A DNA stretch of 64,000 nt from Oscillospiraceae bacterium (GTDB lineage: Bacteria > Bacillota > Clostridia > Oscillospirales > Oscillospiraceae). This document shows, in pieces, positions 34,153 to 42,177 of this stretch (position 1 is the first letter of the stretch; each line of letters begins with the position of its first letter). The translations under genes and the position numbers were made by a program. The notes under the pieces were generated by a model. That model made no database searches. It saw nothing but the letters and a program-made list of their open reading frames with translations, and had not been told where the DNA came from. Location: the NCBI GenBank assembly GCA_020025545.1, contig JAHHRX010000003.1, positions 1-64,000 of the forward strand, read 5' to 3'.

Positions 34153-34180
34153 TGGACATTTTTCTTTATTGTGTTAAGAT
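34153..34180 (+). promoter_or_regulatory. Probable promoter of the divergent kinase gene
   Basis: TGGACA, a 16-bp spacer and TAAGAT. The 420-nt intergenic region it lies in holds no other gene that I can see. Confidence 0.5.
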
Positions 34181-34296
34181 TTTATTTGCAGGGCTGTTTC
34201 AGCCCGTTAGCCACTGGTTTTTTATGTCTTTTCCGAGTGACCTTTTCTTCGGATTCCGTACTTCGACTATATTATTTTGACAGGAGATTGACATAA

Positions 34297-35196
34297 ATGA
34301 AAATCATAAATTTCGGTTCCCTCAACATCGACAATGTACACCAGGTGGACAATTTCGTAGAACCGGGCCAGACTGTTTTCGCAAAAAACTTTCAGATTTT
34401 TCCCGGCGGCAAGGGCCTGAATCAGTCCATCGCAGCTGCCCAAGCCGGCGCAGAGGTGCTGCACGCGGGCTGCATCGGAAATGACGGACAGTTTCTCCTG
34501 GATCTGCTTCGGCAGGCCGGAGCCGACACCTCCCGGATTCAGAAAATCGATCAGCCCAACGGCCACGCTGTCATTGAGATCAATCATGCCGGTCAGAACC
34601 GGATCATCGTCTACGGCGGCACCAACCAGATGCTGACTGAAGAATATATTGATTCCGTTCTGGACCTTAGCAAGCCCGAGGATATTGTACTTCTGCAAAA
34701 TGAAACCAATCTGATCGATTATATCATCCGCAAAGCCCATGAGTGGGGTCTCAAAACCGCCTTCAACCCCTCCCCCATGCCTAAAAATCTGCAGTCCCTG
34801 CCACTCGAATACATTGACTATTTCATGGTCAACGAAATTGAGGCAGCGCAGCTGGCCGGCGTGCCGGAAAGCAGCGATTTCGATTTCACTCTGCAGAAGC
34901 TAGCACAGCTTTACCCCCACGCTGCCATTATTATGACCTTGGGCAGCCACGGCGTCCTGTTTTTTCAGGGCGGTCGGAAGCTGCAGCACCCTATTTTCAA
35001 AGTTTCCGTTCAGGACACCACCGCCGCAGGTGATACCTTCAGCGGATATTTTCTGGCTGCCCTGTGCCGGGGTGCCGGACCGTCCATTGCTCTGAAGGAG
35101 GCCTCCGCAGCTTCAGCCATTGCGGTTTCCCGTATGGGCGCCGCATCTTCCATTCCTGCATATGCCGAAGTTACAGAATTTCTGTCGCAGAACTAA
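34297..35196 (+). CDS. Ribokinase-like PfkB family kinase
   Basis: A 299-aa ribokinase homologue, expected to phosphorylate ribose or a similar pentose at O5 with ATP. The N-terminal FGSLNIDNVHQVDNFV is the ribokinase start. PGGKGLNQSIAAAQAGA is the sugar-binding PfkB signature 1, and DTTAAGDTFSGYFLAA is signature 2 with the catalytic Asp. The nearby CIGNDGQ and YGGTNQ loops also match ribokinase rather than fructokinase. It is transcribed away from the regulator gene, outside the main operon. It would catch the pentose released by the nucleoside hydrolase. It is followed directly by the right-hand direct repeat. Confidence 0.9.
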   Translation: MKIINFGSLNIDNVHQVDNFVEPGQTVFAKNFQIFPGGKGLNQSIAAAQAGAEVLHAGCIGNDGQFLLDLLRQAGADTSRIQKIDQPNGHAVIEINHAGQNRIIVYGGTNQMLTEEYIDSVLDLSKPEDIVLLQNETNLIDYIIRKAHEWGLKTAFNPSPMPKNLQSLPLEYIDYFMVNEIEAAQLAGVPESSDFDFTLQKLAQLYPHAAIIMTLGSHGVLFFQGGRKLQHPIFKVSVQDTTAAGDTFSGYFLAALCRGAGPSIALKEASAASAIAVSRMGAASSIPAYAEVTEFLSQN

Positions 35197-35217
35197 TCTC
35201 TGCTGTTTAAGGCATAC

Positions 35218-35305
35218 CAAAATCTGATAAAGTTTTGCCCCGGGCGAATTTTGTTCCGTCCGGGGCTGTTTTTATAATCAGGCCTGTTTCAGAGCTTCTT
35301 TCTCG
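35218..35305. repeat. Direct repeat copy 2 at the right border of the accessory island
   Basis: The partner of 21032-21119, same orientation and same length with about 15 mismatches. Its hairpin (GCCCCGG...CCGGGGC, about 35238-35267) followed by GTTTTTAT may end the kinase transcript. Similarity to copy 1 continues beyond the core to about 35400, covering the small Cys-rich frame on the minus strand. Confidence 0.75.
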
Positions 35306-35319
35306 GCCCCCTTTTTGCC

Positions 35320-35430
35320 TTAACAGCGGCAATCATAGCATCCTGCTTTTTCGCGCTCGACTTCTGTATGACCGTATATGTTTGTGTTCGCGTTTGTACT
35401 ATAACCGCAATAATGGCAGCGAATAAGCAA
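35320..35430 (-). pseudogene. Cys-rich zinc-ribbon-like peptide, probably a gene remnant
   Basis: An open 36-codon frame ends CHYCGYSTNANTNIYG then GCYDCRC-stop, giving a CxxC...CxxC pair as in a small zinc ribbon. No ribosome site or ATG in frame is visible; only a TTG could start it. Copy 1 of the repeat carries a damaged version (VERKNRL...-stop at the matching place), so both are likely 3' ends of the same lost gene. The parent family is not recognised. Confidence 0.4.
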
Positions 35431-35598
35431 ACTGATTTTATCATAAAAGTTATAAAAATATGGTTTTAAGCAGACGATAAAAGGCGGAAGCCTTGACAAT
35501 CAATCATTAGGAGTTCAAACTTCTCTGGATATGCATGTTGTCTGCCGGTAATGATTAGTGTAAATCAAATCCGTTATAAATATCAGCACCAGAAAAAT

Positions 35599-35637
35599 GC
35601 CCCGGTACGAAAAATGCGTACCGGGGCGATTTTTTTA
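35599..35637. terminator. Bidirectional intrinsic terminator between island border and Nudix gene
   Basis: An 11-bp stem GCCCCGGTACG/CGTACCGGGGC has T tracts on both outer sides (ATTTTTC on the minus strand, ATTTTTTTA on the plus strand). It ends the minus-strand Nudix gene. Nothing else recognisable lies in 35440-35595. Confidence 0.88.
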
Positions 35638-35653
35638 CAGGCTGCAGGGGATA

Positions 35654-36187
35654 TTACAGTTTGAGATTTGCCTGACAGATGGCCCTGCTCAGAATTTCGC
35701 TATGGTCAAAGGCCAAATCATCCATTGTCAGCACAATATCACCGCCCACAAGGGTCAGCGTATCCTTTTCTTTGCGGAGTGTGAACCATCGGGCATCCGC
35801 TGCATCATCACCTGCCCGGACTGTCAGTGCGGAATCCACCACAGCCCAGAATGCGGCGGAAACCACCCAGCCTCTGGGGTCACGGCCGGGTTTACTGAAA
35901 ATACCTGCCAGATTCAGGGGTACTCCCTCCACGCCGGTTTCTTCCGTCAGTTCCCGGGCGGCGGTGTTTTCCACGGTCTCGCCCTCATCGGCAAAGCCCC
36001 CGGGCAGTGCCCATTTTCCAAGGAATGGATGGTTGCCCCGACGAACCAGCAGCAGGCTGTAAGCATCGCCCTCCCGGCGGAAAATAACGATATCCGCAGT
36101 GAGTGCAGGCTTGGGATAGTTTTTCTCCCGATAGCGTTCGATGGCCTGGGCTTCCGTAAAGCCCCGGCTGTCCAGAAGATTATCCAT
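35654..36187 (-). CDS. Nudix hydrolase
   Basis: Pyrophosphohydrolase of 177 aa. The complete Nudix box lies at about residues 64-86 (GGFADEGETVENTAARELTEETG: G-x5-E-x7-RE-x2-EE-x-G). An N-terminal extension of about 28 residues before the beta-sheet (ALTADIVIFRRE) and the PLNLAGIFSKPGRDPRGWVVSAAFWA segment are like ADP-ribose or NAD-linked members with a Pro-rich post-box region. ADP-sugar, NADH or oxidised nucleotide substrates are all possible. It is monocistronic, 80 nt from the ADH terminator. Confidence 0.9.
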   Translation of the reverse strand: MDNLLDSRGFTEAQAIERYREKNYPKPALTADIVIFRREGDAYSLLLVRRGNHPFLGKWALPGGFADEGETVENTAARELTEETGVEGVPLNLAGIFSKPGRDPRGWVVSAAFWAVVDSALTVRAGDDAADARWFTLRKEKDTLTLVGGDIVLTMDDLAFDHSEILSRAICQANLKL

Positions 36188-36210
36188 ATTCTGTCACCTC
36201 TTGATCGGCG

Positions 36211-36240
36211 GAAAAGCGGCTGCAAACGCAGCCGCTTCTC
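36211..36240 (-). terminator. Terminator of the iron alcohol dehydrogenase gene
   Basis: The stem GAGAAGCGGCTGC/GCAGCCGCTTTTC has a 4-nt loop. The minus-strand T tract is part of the stem arm. Confidence 0.72.
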
Positions 36241-36270
36241 CATGTATTGGGGATTGCATCAGGGGTTATC

Positions 36271-37488
36271 TCAGAAATCAACTTCGGTATCGTAGTAGCA
36301 GCACTTAAGCAGCTTCTCCATCTCCTCCTGGCTGGGCTGGCGGGGATTGGAGCCGGTACAGGCATCGCCGATAGCGTTCTTTGCGATCTCGGGCAGACGC
36401 TCCAGGAAAATGTTCTCGGGAACGAAGCCCTCCTCTGCCGGCAGGCCGTCCTTGCCGTAGTGCTTGATGCAGTGGGGGATATTCAGCTCGTCGTTCATCT
36501 TACGCAGGTGTGCGATCAGCAGGTCGATCTTCTCAGCAACCGTGCTGCCGCCCAGATGCATATAGTCGGCGATGGTGGCGTAGCGCTCAGCAGCCACGGG
36601 ATCCTTGGCATTGTAAGCGATGACCTTGGGCAGGTACATGGCATTTGCAGCACCGTGGATGATGTGTGCGCCCTGATCCTCAAACACGGCACCGGTCTTG
36701 TGGGCCATGGAGTGGACGATACCCAGCAGAGCATTGGAGAAAGCCATGCCGGCGAGGCACTGGGCATTGTGCATATTGCCGCGCTTTTCCATGTCGCCGT
36801 TGTAGGAGCCCACCAGATCCCTCTGAATCATGGTAATGGCGAAAATTGCCAGCGGATCGGTAAATGCGCAGTTGGCAGTGGAGACATAAGCCTCGATGGC
36901 GTGCGTCATAGCATCCATGCCGGTGTGGGCAACCAGCTTCTTGGGCATGGTCTCCGCCAGATCGGAGTCAACGATGGCCACATCGGGAGTGATCTCAAAG
37001 TCAGCAATGGGGTACTTGATGCCCTTGTGGTAGTCGGTAATGATGGAAAATGCGGTCACTTCGGTAGCAGTGCCAGAAGTGGAAGGAATTGCGCAGAAAT
37101 GTGCCTTCTTACGCAGCTTCGGCAGTCCGAAAACCTTGCACATATCCTCAAAGGTAACCTCGGGGTACTCGTACTTGATCCACATGGCCTTGGCTGCATC
37201 GATGGGAGAGCCGCCGCCCATGGCAACGATCCAGTCGGGCTGGAACTTGAGCATTGCATCCGCACCGCGCATAACTGTTTCAACGGAAGGGTCAGGCTCA
37301 ATGCCATCAAAAATCTCGACCTCCATACCTGCTTCCTTCAGATAGGAAACAGCTCTGTCGAGGAAGCCGAAGCGCTTCATGGAGCCGCCGCCCACACAAA
37401 TCATCGCACGCTTGCCTTCAAGGTTTTTCAGCTGCTCCAAAGTGCCCTTGCCGTGGTACAGGTCTCTGGGAAGAGTAAATCTAGCCAT
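36271..37488 (-). CDS. Iron-containing alcohol dehydrogenase
   Basis: Group III NAD(P)-dependent alcohol dehydrogenase of 405 aa, reducing aldehydes such as acetaldehyde or butyraldehyde in fermentation. The nucleotide-binding motif is VAMGGGSPIDAAK. The metal ligands are in DAMTHAIEAYVS (Asp and His), HSMAHKTGAVF (His) and GAHIIHGAANA (His). ICVGGGSM near the start is the usual first loop. The length is between BdhA and FucO members. It has its own promoter and terminator. The last residues (CCYYDTEVDF) are typical of clostridial butanol dehydrogenase-like proteins. Confidence 0.93.
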   Translation of the reverse strand: MARFTLPRDLYHGKGTLEQLKNLEGKRAMICVGGGSMKRFGFLDRAVSYLKEAGMEVEIFDGIEPDPSVETVMRGADAMLKFQPDWIVAMGGGSPIDAAKAMWIKYEYPEVTFEDMCKVFGLPKLRKKAHFCAIPSTSGTATEVTAFSIITDYHKGIKYPIADFEITPDVAIVDSDLAETMPKKLVAHTGMDAMTHAIEAYVSTANCAFTDPLAIFAITMIQRDLVGSYNGDMEKRGNMHNAQCLAGMAFSNALLGIVHSMAHKTGAVFEDQGAHIIHGAANAMYLPKVIAYNAKDPVAAERYATIADYMHLGGSTVAEKIDLLIAHLRKMNDELNIPHCIKHYGKDGLPAEEGFVPENIFLERLPEIAKNAIGDACTGSNPRQPSQEEMEKLLKCCYYDTEVDF

Positions 37489-37581
37489 AATTCATATCCT
37501 CCATATTGTAACAAATTCTTGTAAATGGTTTCCGCCGGGGAGAAGAAGGTGTTTTGTTATCCTTTTATGCCATTTGTATCG

Positions 37582-37610
37582 ATAATAAGATACTTAATCC
37601 AAAATGTCAA
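37582..37610 (-). promoter_or_regulatory. Promoter and possible operator of the alcohol dehydrogenase gene
   Basis: On the minus strand consensus TTGACA, 17-bp spacer and TATTAT. A GTATC/GATAC inverted repeat with an 8-nt centre spans the -10 region (37577-37594) and could bind a repressor. The rest of the 37489-37850 gap holds only the folC promoter. Confidence 0.65.
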
Positions 37611-37773
37611 CAGGGAAATTCATAAAAGCGGGGCTATTCAAAAATAATTTGCACTTTCTTAATTTTTAAGGCAGGAAGCGCCGAGCCTCTGCTAAATGGA
37701 AACGGCGCGAAGCCGGAATATGTCTATTCTTCTGATTTTCGGGGAGCCTCCCAATCGATCTTTTTCTCCCCTC

Positions 37774-37801
37774 TTGTTTTTTCCCGAAACTCCGATACAA
37801 T
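37774..37801 (+). promoter_or_regulatory. Promoter for folC
   Basis: TTGTTT, a 16-bp spacer and TACAAT, about 50 nt before the ATG. Confidence 0.55.
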
Positions 37802-37850
37802 ATATTTACGATAATTTTCTCATCTGCTGAGAGAACAGAGAGGTTCTGCC

Positions 37851-39131
37851 ATGACTGTTACCGAAGCCTTAAACCGGATCCATTCCTTTCCTCACGGAGG
37901 ACTGACCCCGGGGCTGGAACGCCCCCGGGCTTTGCTGGCGCGTCTGGGAAATCCCCAGAACCGCCTTTCCTGCATCCACATTGCCGGAACCAACGGCAAA
38001 GGCAGTACCGCCGCCATGCTTGCCGCCGTTTTGCAGGCGGCAGGGTATCGGGTAGGGCTGTTCACTTCCCCCTTTATCCACCGTTTCCATGAGCGCATCC
38101 AAATAAACGGAAATACCATTTCCGATGAGGCGCTGGCGGCCCTCACGGCCCGGGTGGTTCCCCATGCAGAGGCTCTGCCCCAGCGTCCCACGGAGTTTGA
38201 GCTGGTAACCGCCATGGCTTTTTCCTATTTTGCAGAGGAAAAGTGCGATTTCGTCGTGGTGGAAGCCGGCATGGGCGGCGAACTCGATGCCACCAATGTC
38301 ATTTCCGCTCCGCTGGTAAGCGTCATCACCAACATCGGCCTCGACCATACGGAATTTCTGGGGGACACTCTGGAAAAAATCGCCGCCGCCAAGGCGGGCA
38401 TCATCAAGGAGGGCGGCACAGCCGTCATTTACCCTGCCGCCCCTTCGGTGGAGCAGGTATTTGAGGAGCGCTGTGCGCTTTGCCATGCCAGACTGCAAAA
38501 AGCGGATTTTGACAGCATCTGTCCGGTTTCCCATGATTTTTCCGGGCAGGTTTTCCATGCCGGCGGATATGAAAATCTGCAGATCCCCCTTCTGGGAGCG
38601 CACCAGCTGAAAAATGCCGCCATGGTGCTGAAAACAACGGAAGTTCTGCGGGAACAGGGTGTTTCCATCCCGGAAAATGCACTCCGGCAGGGGCTTCGCT
38701 CTGTTTTTTGGCCCGGGCGCTTTGAGGTTCTTTGCCAAAAGCCCCTCTTTCTGGTAGACGGCGGGCACAATCCCCAGTGCATCGGTGCGCTGGCGGAAAA
38801 CATCCGGGATTATTTGGGCGGCCGCTCCCTCATCGTCCTCACCGGAGTGATGAAGGATAAGGACTACGGCTGTATGTACAGCCAGATTGCCCCCTTTGCC
38901 CGGGAATTTATCACGGTGACACCGGCTTCTCCCCGGGCGCTCCCTGCGGAGGCGTTAAAGGCGTATCTTTCCCGTTTTCAAAAGCCCGCCACCCCCTGCC
39001 AAAGTGTTCAGGACGGGGTAAAGCTGGCTCTTCAAAAAGCAGGCGCCGATTCTGTGGTGCTGGCCTACGGCTCCCTCTACATGGTAGGAGACATTCGGGA
39101 TGCCGTGGCTCAGGAAATTTCCCGGTTGTGA
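37851..39131 (+). CDS. folC: Folylpolyglutamate/dihydrofolate synthase
   Basis: A Mur-ligase-family enzyme of 426 aa that adds glutamate to dihydropteroate and folates with ATP. The P-loop is IAGTNGKGSTAAML near residue 45. GLFTSPFIHRFHERI, TEFELVTAMAFSYF, VVVEAGMGGELDATN and NIGLDHTEFLGDTLEKIAAAKAGIIK are near-invariant FolC blocks. The C-terminal glutamate-ligase domain starts at about 280 (WPGRFEVL...LVDGGHNPQ). AGAGAGG precedes the ATG. It is a stand-alone gene with no clear terminator hairpin after it. Confidence 0.95.
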   Translation: MTVTEALNRIHSFPHGGLTPGLERPRALLARLGNPQNRLSCIHIAGTNGKGSTAAMLAAVLQAAGYRVGLFTSPFIHRFHERIQINGNTISDEALAALTARVVPHAEALPQRPTEFELVTAMAFSYFAEEKCDFVVVEAGMGGELDATNVISAPLVSVITNIGLDHTEFLGDTLEKIAAAKAGIIKEGGTAVIYPAAPSVEQVFEERCALCHARLQKADFDSICPVSHDFSGQVFHAGGYENLQIPLLGAHQLKNAAMVLKTTEVLREQGVSIPENALRQGLRSVFWPGRFEVLCQKPLFLVDGGHNPQCIGALAENIRDYLGGRSLIVLTGVMKDKDYGCMYSQIAPFAREFITVTPASPRALPAEALKAYLSRFQKPATPCQSVQDGVKLALQKAGADSVVLAYGSLYMVGDIRDAVAQEISRL

Positions 39132-39405
39132 CGATGCCGATTAGGGCGGGCCGGTCAGTTCCTGCCGGATATTGAGGAGAATATTTTTCATATCCGTGTG
39201 GGCAAAATATTGAATGCCTTCCCCCATCCTCCGGCCTCAGAAAGAACGCCTTTTTCCCCCGGTTTTCAAACTTTTTCTTCTGTTTTTCCTGTTGTATCGT
39301 CTGCGGGAGATAAGCACCTGCTTTTTTTGCCGCTTTCCTTTGGATATTTTGCAAAATAGCGAAAGGAAACAAAATTTTTCGGCGATATTTGTTATAAAGA
39401 ACCTA

Positions 39406-39434
39406 TTGCTTTTCTTCTGTATATTAGATATCAT
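39406..39434 (+). promoter_or_regulatory. Promoter for the 2-hydroxyacid dehydrogenase gene
   Basis: TTGCTT, a 17-bp spacer and TATCAT. The remainder of the 39132-39405 gap is T-rich. It has an AATATTTT/AAAATATT inverted repeat (39180-39211) and no gene that I can support. Confidence 0.6.
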
Positions 39435-39474
39435 AATTATTGATAATACAAGATACATGGAAGGAGTCTTTCTG

Positions 39475-40488
39475 ATGAAAATTGCTTTTTTTGACGCAAA
39501 GTCCTATGACATTCCCGGCTTCAATAACTGCGTAAAAGACACCGATCTGGAAATTAAATATTTTGAGACCCGACTCAACGAGGATACCGTTTCTCTGGCC
39601 GCCGGCTTTGACGCCGTCTGCGTTTTCGTAAACGATGTTCTGAATAAAAAGGTGGTTGACGAGCTTTACAAACTGGGTGTAAAGGTCATCGCCCTGCGCT
39701 GCGCCGGCTTCAACAATGTGGACACCCGTGCCTGCTACGGCAAGATCCATGTGTTCCGTGTGCCCGCCTACTCCCCCTACGCTGTTGCTGAGCACGCCAT
39801 GGCTCTGCTGCTGTGTGTGAACCGCAAGATCCACAAGGCCTACAACCGTACCCGGGAGTTCAACTTCAACCTTACAGGTCTTTCCGGCTTTGATCTTCAC
39901 GGCAAGACCGTGGGCGTCATCGGCACCGGCAAGATCGGCCGCATCTTCGCCGACATCTGCAAGGGCTTCGGCATGGAAGTGCTGGCCTACGATAAGTTCC
40001 CCAACCCCGCCAGCGGTCTGCACTATGTGGAGCTGCCGGAGCTGTTTGCCAAGGCCGATGTAATCTCTCTTCACTGCCCTCTGACCGACGAGACCCGCTA
40101 TATCATCAACGATGATTCCGTGGAGCAGATGAAGAAGGGCGTTGTCATTATCAACACCTCCCGGGGAGGCCTCATTGATACCGAATCTCTGGTAAACGGT
40201 CTGAAGGTGCAGATCATCGGTGCCGCCGGTCTGGATGTTTACGAGGAGGAGGGCGACCTCTTCTATGAGGACAACTCCGGTGAAATCGTGCAGGACGATA
40301 AGCTGGTGCGTCTGATCGGTATGCCCAATGTTATCGTTACCTCTCACCAGGCCTTCCTCACCAACGAAGCCCTCGACAACATTGCCCACACCACGGTGGA
40401 CAACCTGCAGAAATTTGCCAACGACGAGCCTAACCCCGACAACGAGGTCTGCTACCACTACGACCGTAAGGATGATTGCCGGAAGTGA
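39475..40488 (+). CDS. D-isomer-specific 2-hydroxyacid dehydrogenase (D-lactate dehydrogenase type)
   Basis: An NAD-dependent enzyme of 337 aa, likely reducing pyruvate to D-lactate. The N-terminal substrate domain opens with MKIAFFDAKSYDIPGF. The Rossmann motif is GVIGTGKIGRIFADICKGFGM. Catalytic residues: Arg in NTSRGGLID, Glu in DVYEEEGDLFYED and His in VTSHQAFLT. RCAGFNNVDT is the LdhA-type substrate loop. The start was placed at the ATG 8 nt after AAGGAG. A longer in-frame extension has no ribosome site and an unlikely composition. Codon use is highly biased, consistent with strong expression in fermentation. Confidence 0.92.
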   Translation: MKIAFFDAKSYDIPGFNNCVKDTDLEIKYFETRLNEDTVSLAAGFDAVCVFVNDVLNKKVVDELYKLGVKVIALRCAGFNNVDTRACYGKIHVFRVPAYSPYAVAEHAMALLLCVNRKIHKAYNRTREFNFNLTGLSGFDLHGKTVGVIGTGKIGRIFADICKGFGMEVLAYDKFPNPASGLHYVELPELFAKADVISLHCPLTDETRYIINDDSVEQMKKGVVIINTSRGGLIDTESLVNGLKVQIIGAAGLDVYEEEGDLFYEDNSGEIVQDDKLVRLIGMPNVIVTSHQAFLTNEALDNIAHTTVDNLQKFANDEPNPDNEVCYHYDRKDDCRK

Positions 40489-40541
40489 CGCCATATGCGC
40501 TGCTTGTAACGGCTCCGGGCATTCATAAAAATTTAAAAACC

Positions 40542-40574
40542 ACGGGGATGGAACCTTCCATCCCCGTCTTTTTT
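40542..40574 (+). terminator. Intrinsic terminator of the 2-hydroxyacid dehydrogenase gene
   Basis: A 12-bp stem ACGGGGATGGAA/TTCCATCCCCGT with a minimal CC loop (effectively ACCT) is followed by CTTTTTT. Confidence 0.9.
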
Positions 40575-40614
40575 GCGCATTTCTAACAAAAAACATAAAA
40601 CTTCTGCTTTTTAC

Positions 40615-40642
40615 TTGAAATTTTACAAAAACCGTCTATAAT
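40615..40642 (+). promoter_or_regulatory. Promoter for the first MATE gene
   Basis: TTGAAA, a 16-bp spacer and TATAAT, about 30 nt before the ribosome site. Confidence 0.7.
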
Positions 40643-40674
40643 ATCCCAGAAGAATGTTGAAAGGAACGATTTGC

Positions 40675-42051
40675 ATGAAACAGCGCAGCACGGATATGCT
40701 GGAAGGCCCTCTGTTTTTGGGCATGATTCGCTATACAGTCCCCATTATTCTCTCCAGCGTTTTGCAGCTGCTGTTTAACGCTGCGGATCTGATTGTTGTC
40801 GGCCAGTTCTGCGGCAGCATCAGCGTGGGTGCTGTAAGCGCTACCGGCGCAATTACCAACCTTATTGTGAACCTCTTTGTGGGACTGTCCGTCGGTGCAG
40901 GCGTCAGTGTGGCCCACGCCATCGGCAGCCGTCAGGACGAGGAATTGCACAGGACCATTCATACGGCCATTCCCGTGGCTTTGATCAGCGGTGTGATTCT
41001 GACTGTCATCGGCGTATACTTTTCCCCGGCTCTGCTTAAAATGATGAAAACCCCGGACAATGTTCTGGAGCTTTCCTCCGTATATATGCGGATCTATTTT
41101 GCCGGCATCACCTTTACGGTGCTGTATAACTTCTGCGCTTCCATTCTGCGTGCCGCCGGCGACACCAAAGGGCCTCTCATTTTTCTCACCGTGGCCGGTG
41201 TCATCAATGTGATCCTCAATCTGGTTTTTGTTGTATTATTCCGCATGAATGTGGCAGGCGTTGCCCTTGCAACCATTATTTCCCAAGGCATTTCCGCCGC
41301 GCTTGTACTGCGGGCGCTGATGCAGCGCACCGATGCCTGCCGGTTCCATTTCAAAAAAATGCACATTTACAAGCGGGATTTCCTGAAGCTTCTGCGCATC
41401 GGTCTCCCGGCAGGTGTGCAGGGCTGCCTGTTCTCCATTTCCAATGTCCTCATCCAGTCCTCTATCAATTCCTTTGACAGTGATATTCTGATCGCCGGCA
41501 ACGGTGCCGCCAGCAATATCGAAGGCTTCGTCTATATGTCCCTGAATGCCTTCAGCCAGACCACCGTGAACTACATCGGTCAGAACACAGGCGCCCAGAA
41601 ATTCCGGCGGATTCGGAAGATTTATCTGGTCAGCACGCTGTCCGTGATCGTCACCGGTCTGGTGTTGGGCTTCGGCGCCTATTTTGCCGCCCCCTATCTG
41701 CTGAAATTCTACATTTCCGATTCTCCTGAGGCCATTGCCTACGGCGTTTTGCGAATGGCTTACATCTGCATTCCTTATTTTCTCTGCGGTTTGATGGACG
41801 TGACCACCGGAGCTCTCCGGGGCCTCGGTTCCTCCTTTGTGCCCATGGTGGTGACGGTGCTGGGAGTCTGCGGACTGCGAATCGTCTGGATTGCCACGGT
41901 ATTTCAGATCCCCGAATATCATACTCTGGAGTGCCTGTTTTCCTCTTACTGGATCTCCTGGGTCGTAACTTTCCTTACGGAGTTCCTCCTGTTCTATATC
42001 GCCCTGCACCGCAAGGAGCGCAAGGCCGCTCAGAACAGTCTCACCGTATAA
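40675..42051 (+). CDS. MATE family efflux transporter, first of two
   Basis: A multidrug and toxin extrusion exporter of 458 aa with twelve predicted helices in two MatE halves. It uses Na+ or H+ to expel organic cations or other small molecules. The N-terminal GPLFLGMIRYTVPIILSSVLQLLFNAADLIVVGQF and the matching SFDSDILIAGNGAASNIEGFVYMSLNAFSQTTVNYIGQN of the second half are typical of the DinF/NorM-like Firmicute branch. The start is the ATG 8 nt after AAAGGAA. An in-frame ATG-like codon seven residues earlier overlaps that site. No regulator is adjacent. Confidence 0.92.
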   Translation: MKQRSTDMLEGPLFLGMIRYTVPIILSSVLQLLFNAADLIVVGQFCGSISVGAVSATGAITNLIVNLFVGLSVGAGVSVAHAIGSRQDEELHRTIHTAIPVALISGVILTVIGVYFSPALLKMMKTPDNVLELSSVYMRIYFAGITFTVLYNFCASILRAAGDTKGPLIFLTVAGVINVILNLVFVVLFRMNVAGVALATIISQGISAALVLRALMQRTDACRFHFKKMHIYKRDFLKLLRIGLPAGVQGCLFSISNVLIQSSINSFDSDILIAGNGAASNIEGFVYMSLNAFSQTTVNYIGQNTGAQKFRRIRKIYLVSTLSVIVTGLVLGFGAYFAAPYLLKFYISDSPEAIAYGVLRMAYICIPYFLCGLMDVTTGALRGLGSSFVPMVVTVLGVCGLRIVWIATVFQIPEYHTLECLFSSYWISWVVTFLTEFLLFYIALHRKERKAAQNSLTV

Positions 42052-42060
42052 TCCACAGAC

Positions 42061-42090
42061 AAAAACCCGGCCTGCGTGCCGGGTTTTTTC
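42061..42090 (+). terminator. Intrinsic terminator after the first MATE gene
   Basis: An AAAAACCCGGC/GCCGGGTTTTTT stem with a 6-nt loop, immediately after the stop. Confidence 0.92.
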
Positions 42091-42177
42091 GGGTGGAGGG
42101 GGAATTTTTAAGGAAAACCCCAAGATTTTTTCCTTTCCCCCTGCAGAAAAATACAAATTTTTATCGAGGTGCTTGCC

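Noticed and set aside
34297..35196. The divergent kinase as the last gene of a ribose (rbs) operon
   Set aside because: The importer genes are on the other strand behind the two-component genes, and no RbsD or RbsR is present.
37489..39474. Rex-type redox operators near the alcohol and lactate dehydrogenase promoters
   Set aside because: Only half-site-like TTGTTA/TTGTAA stretches are present, without the paired TTAACAA half at the right spacing.
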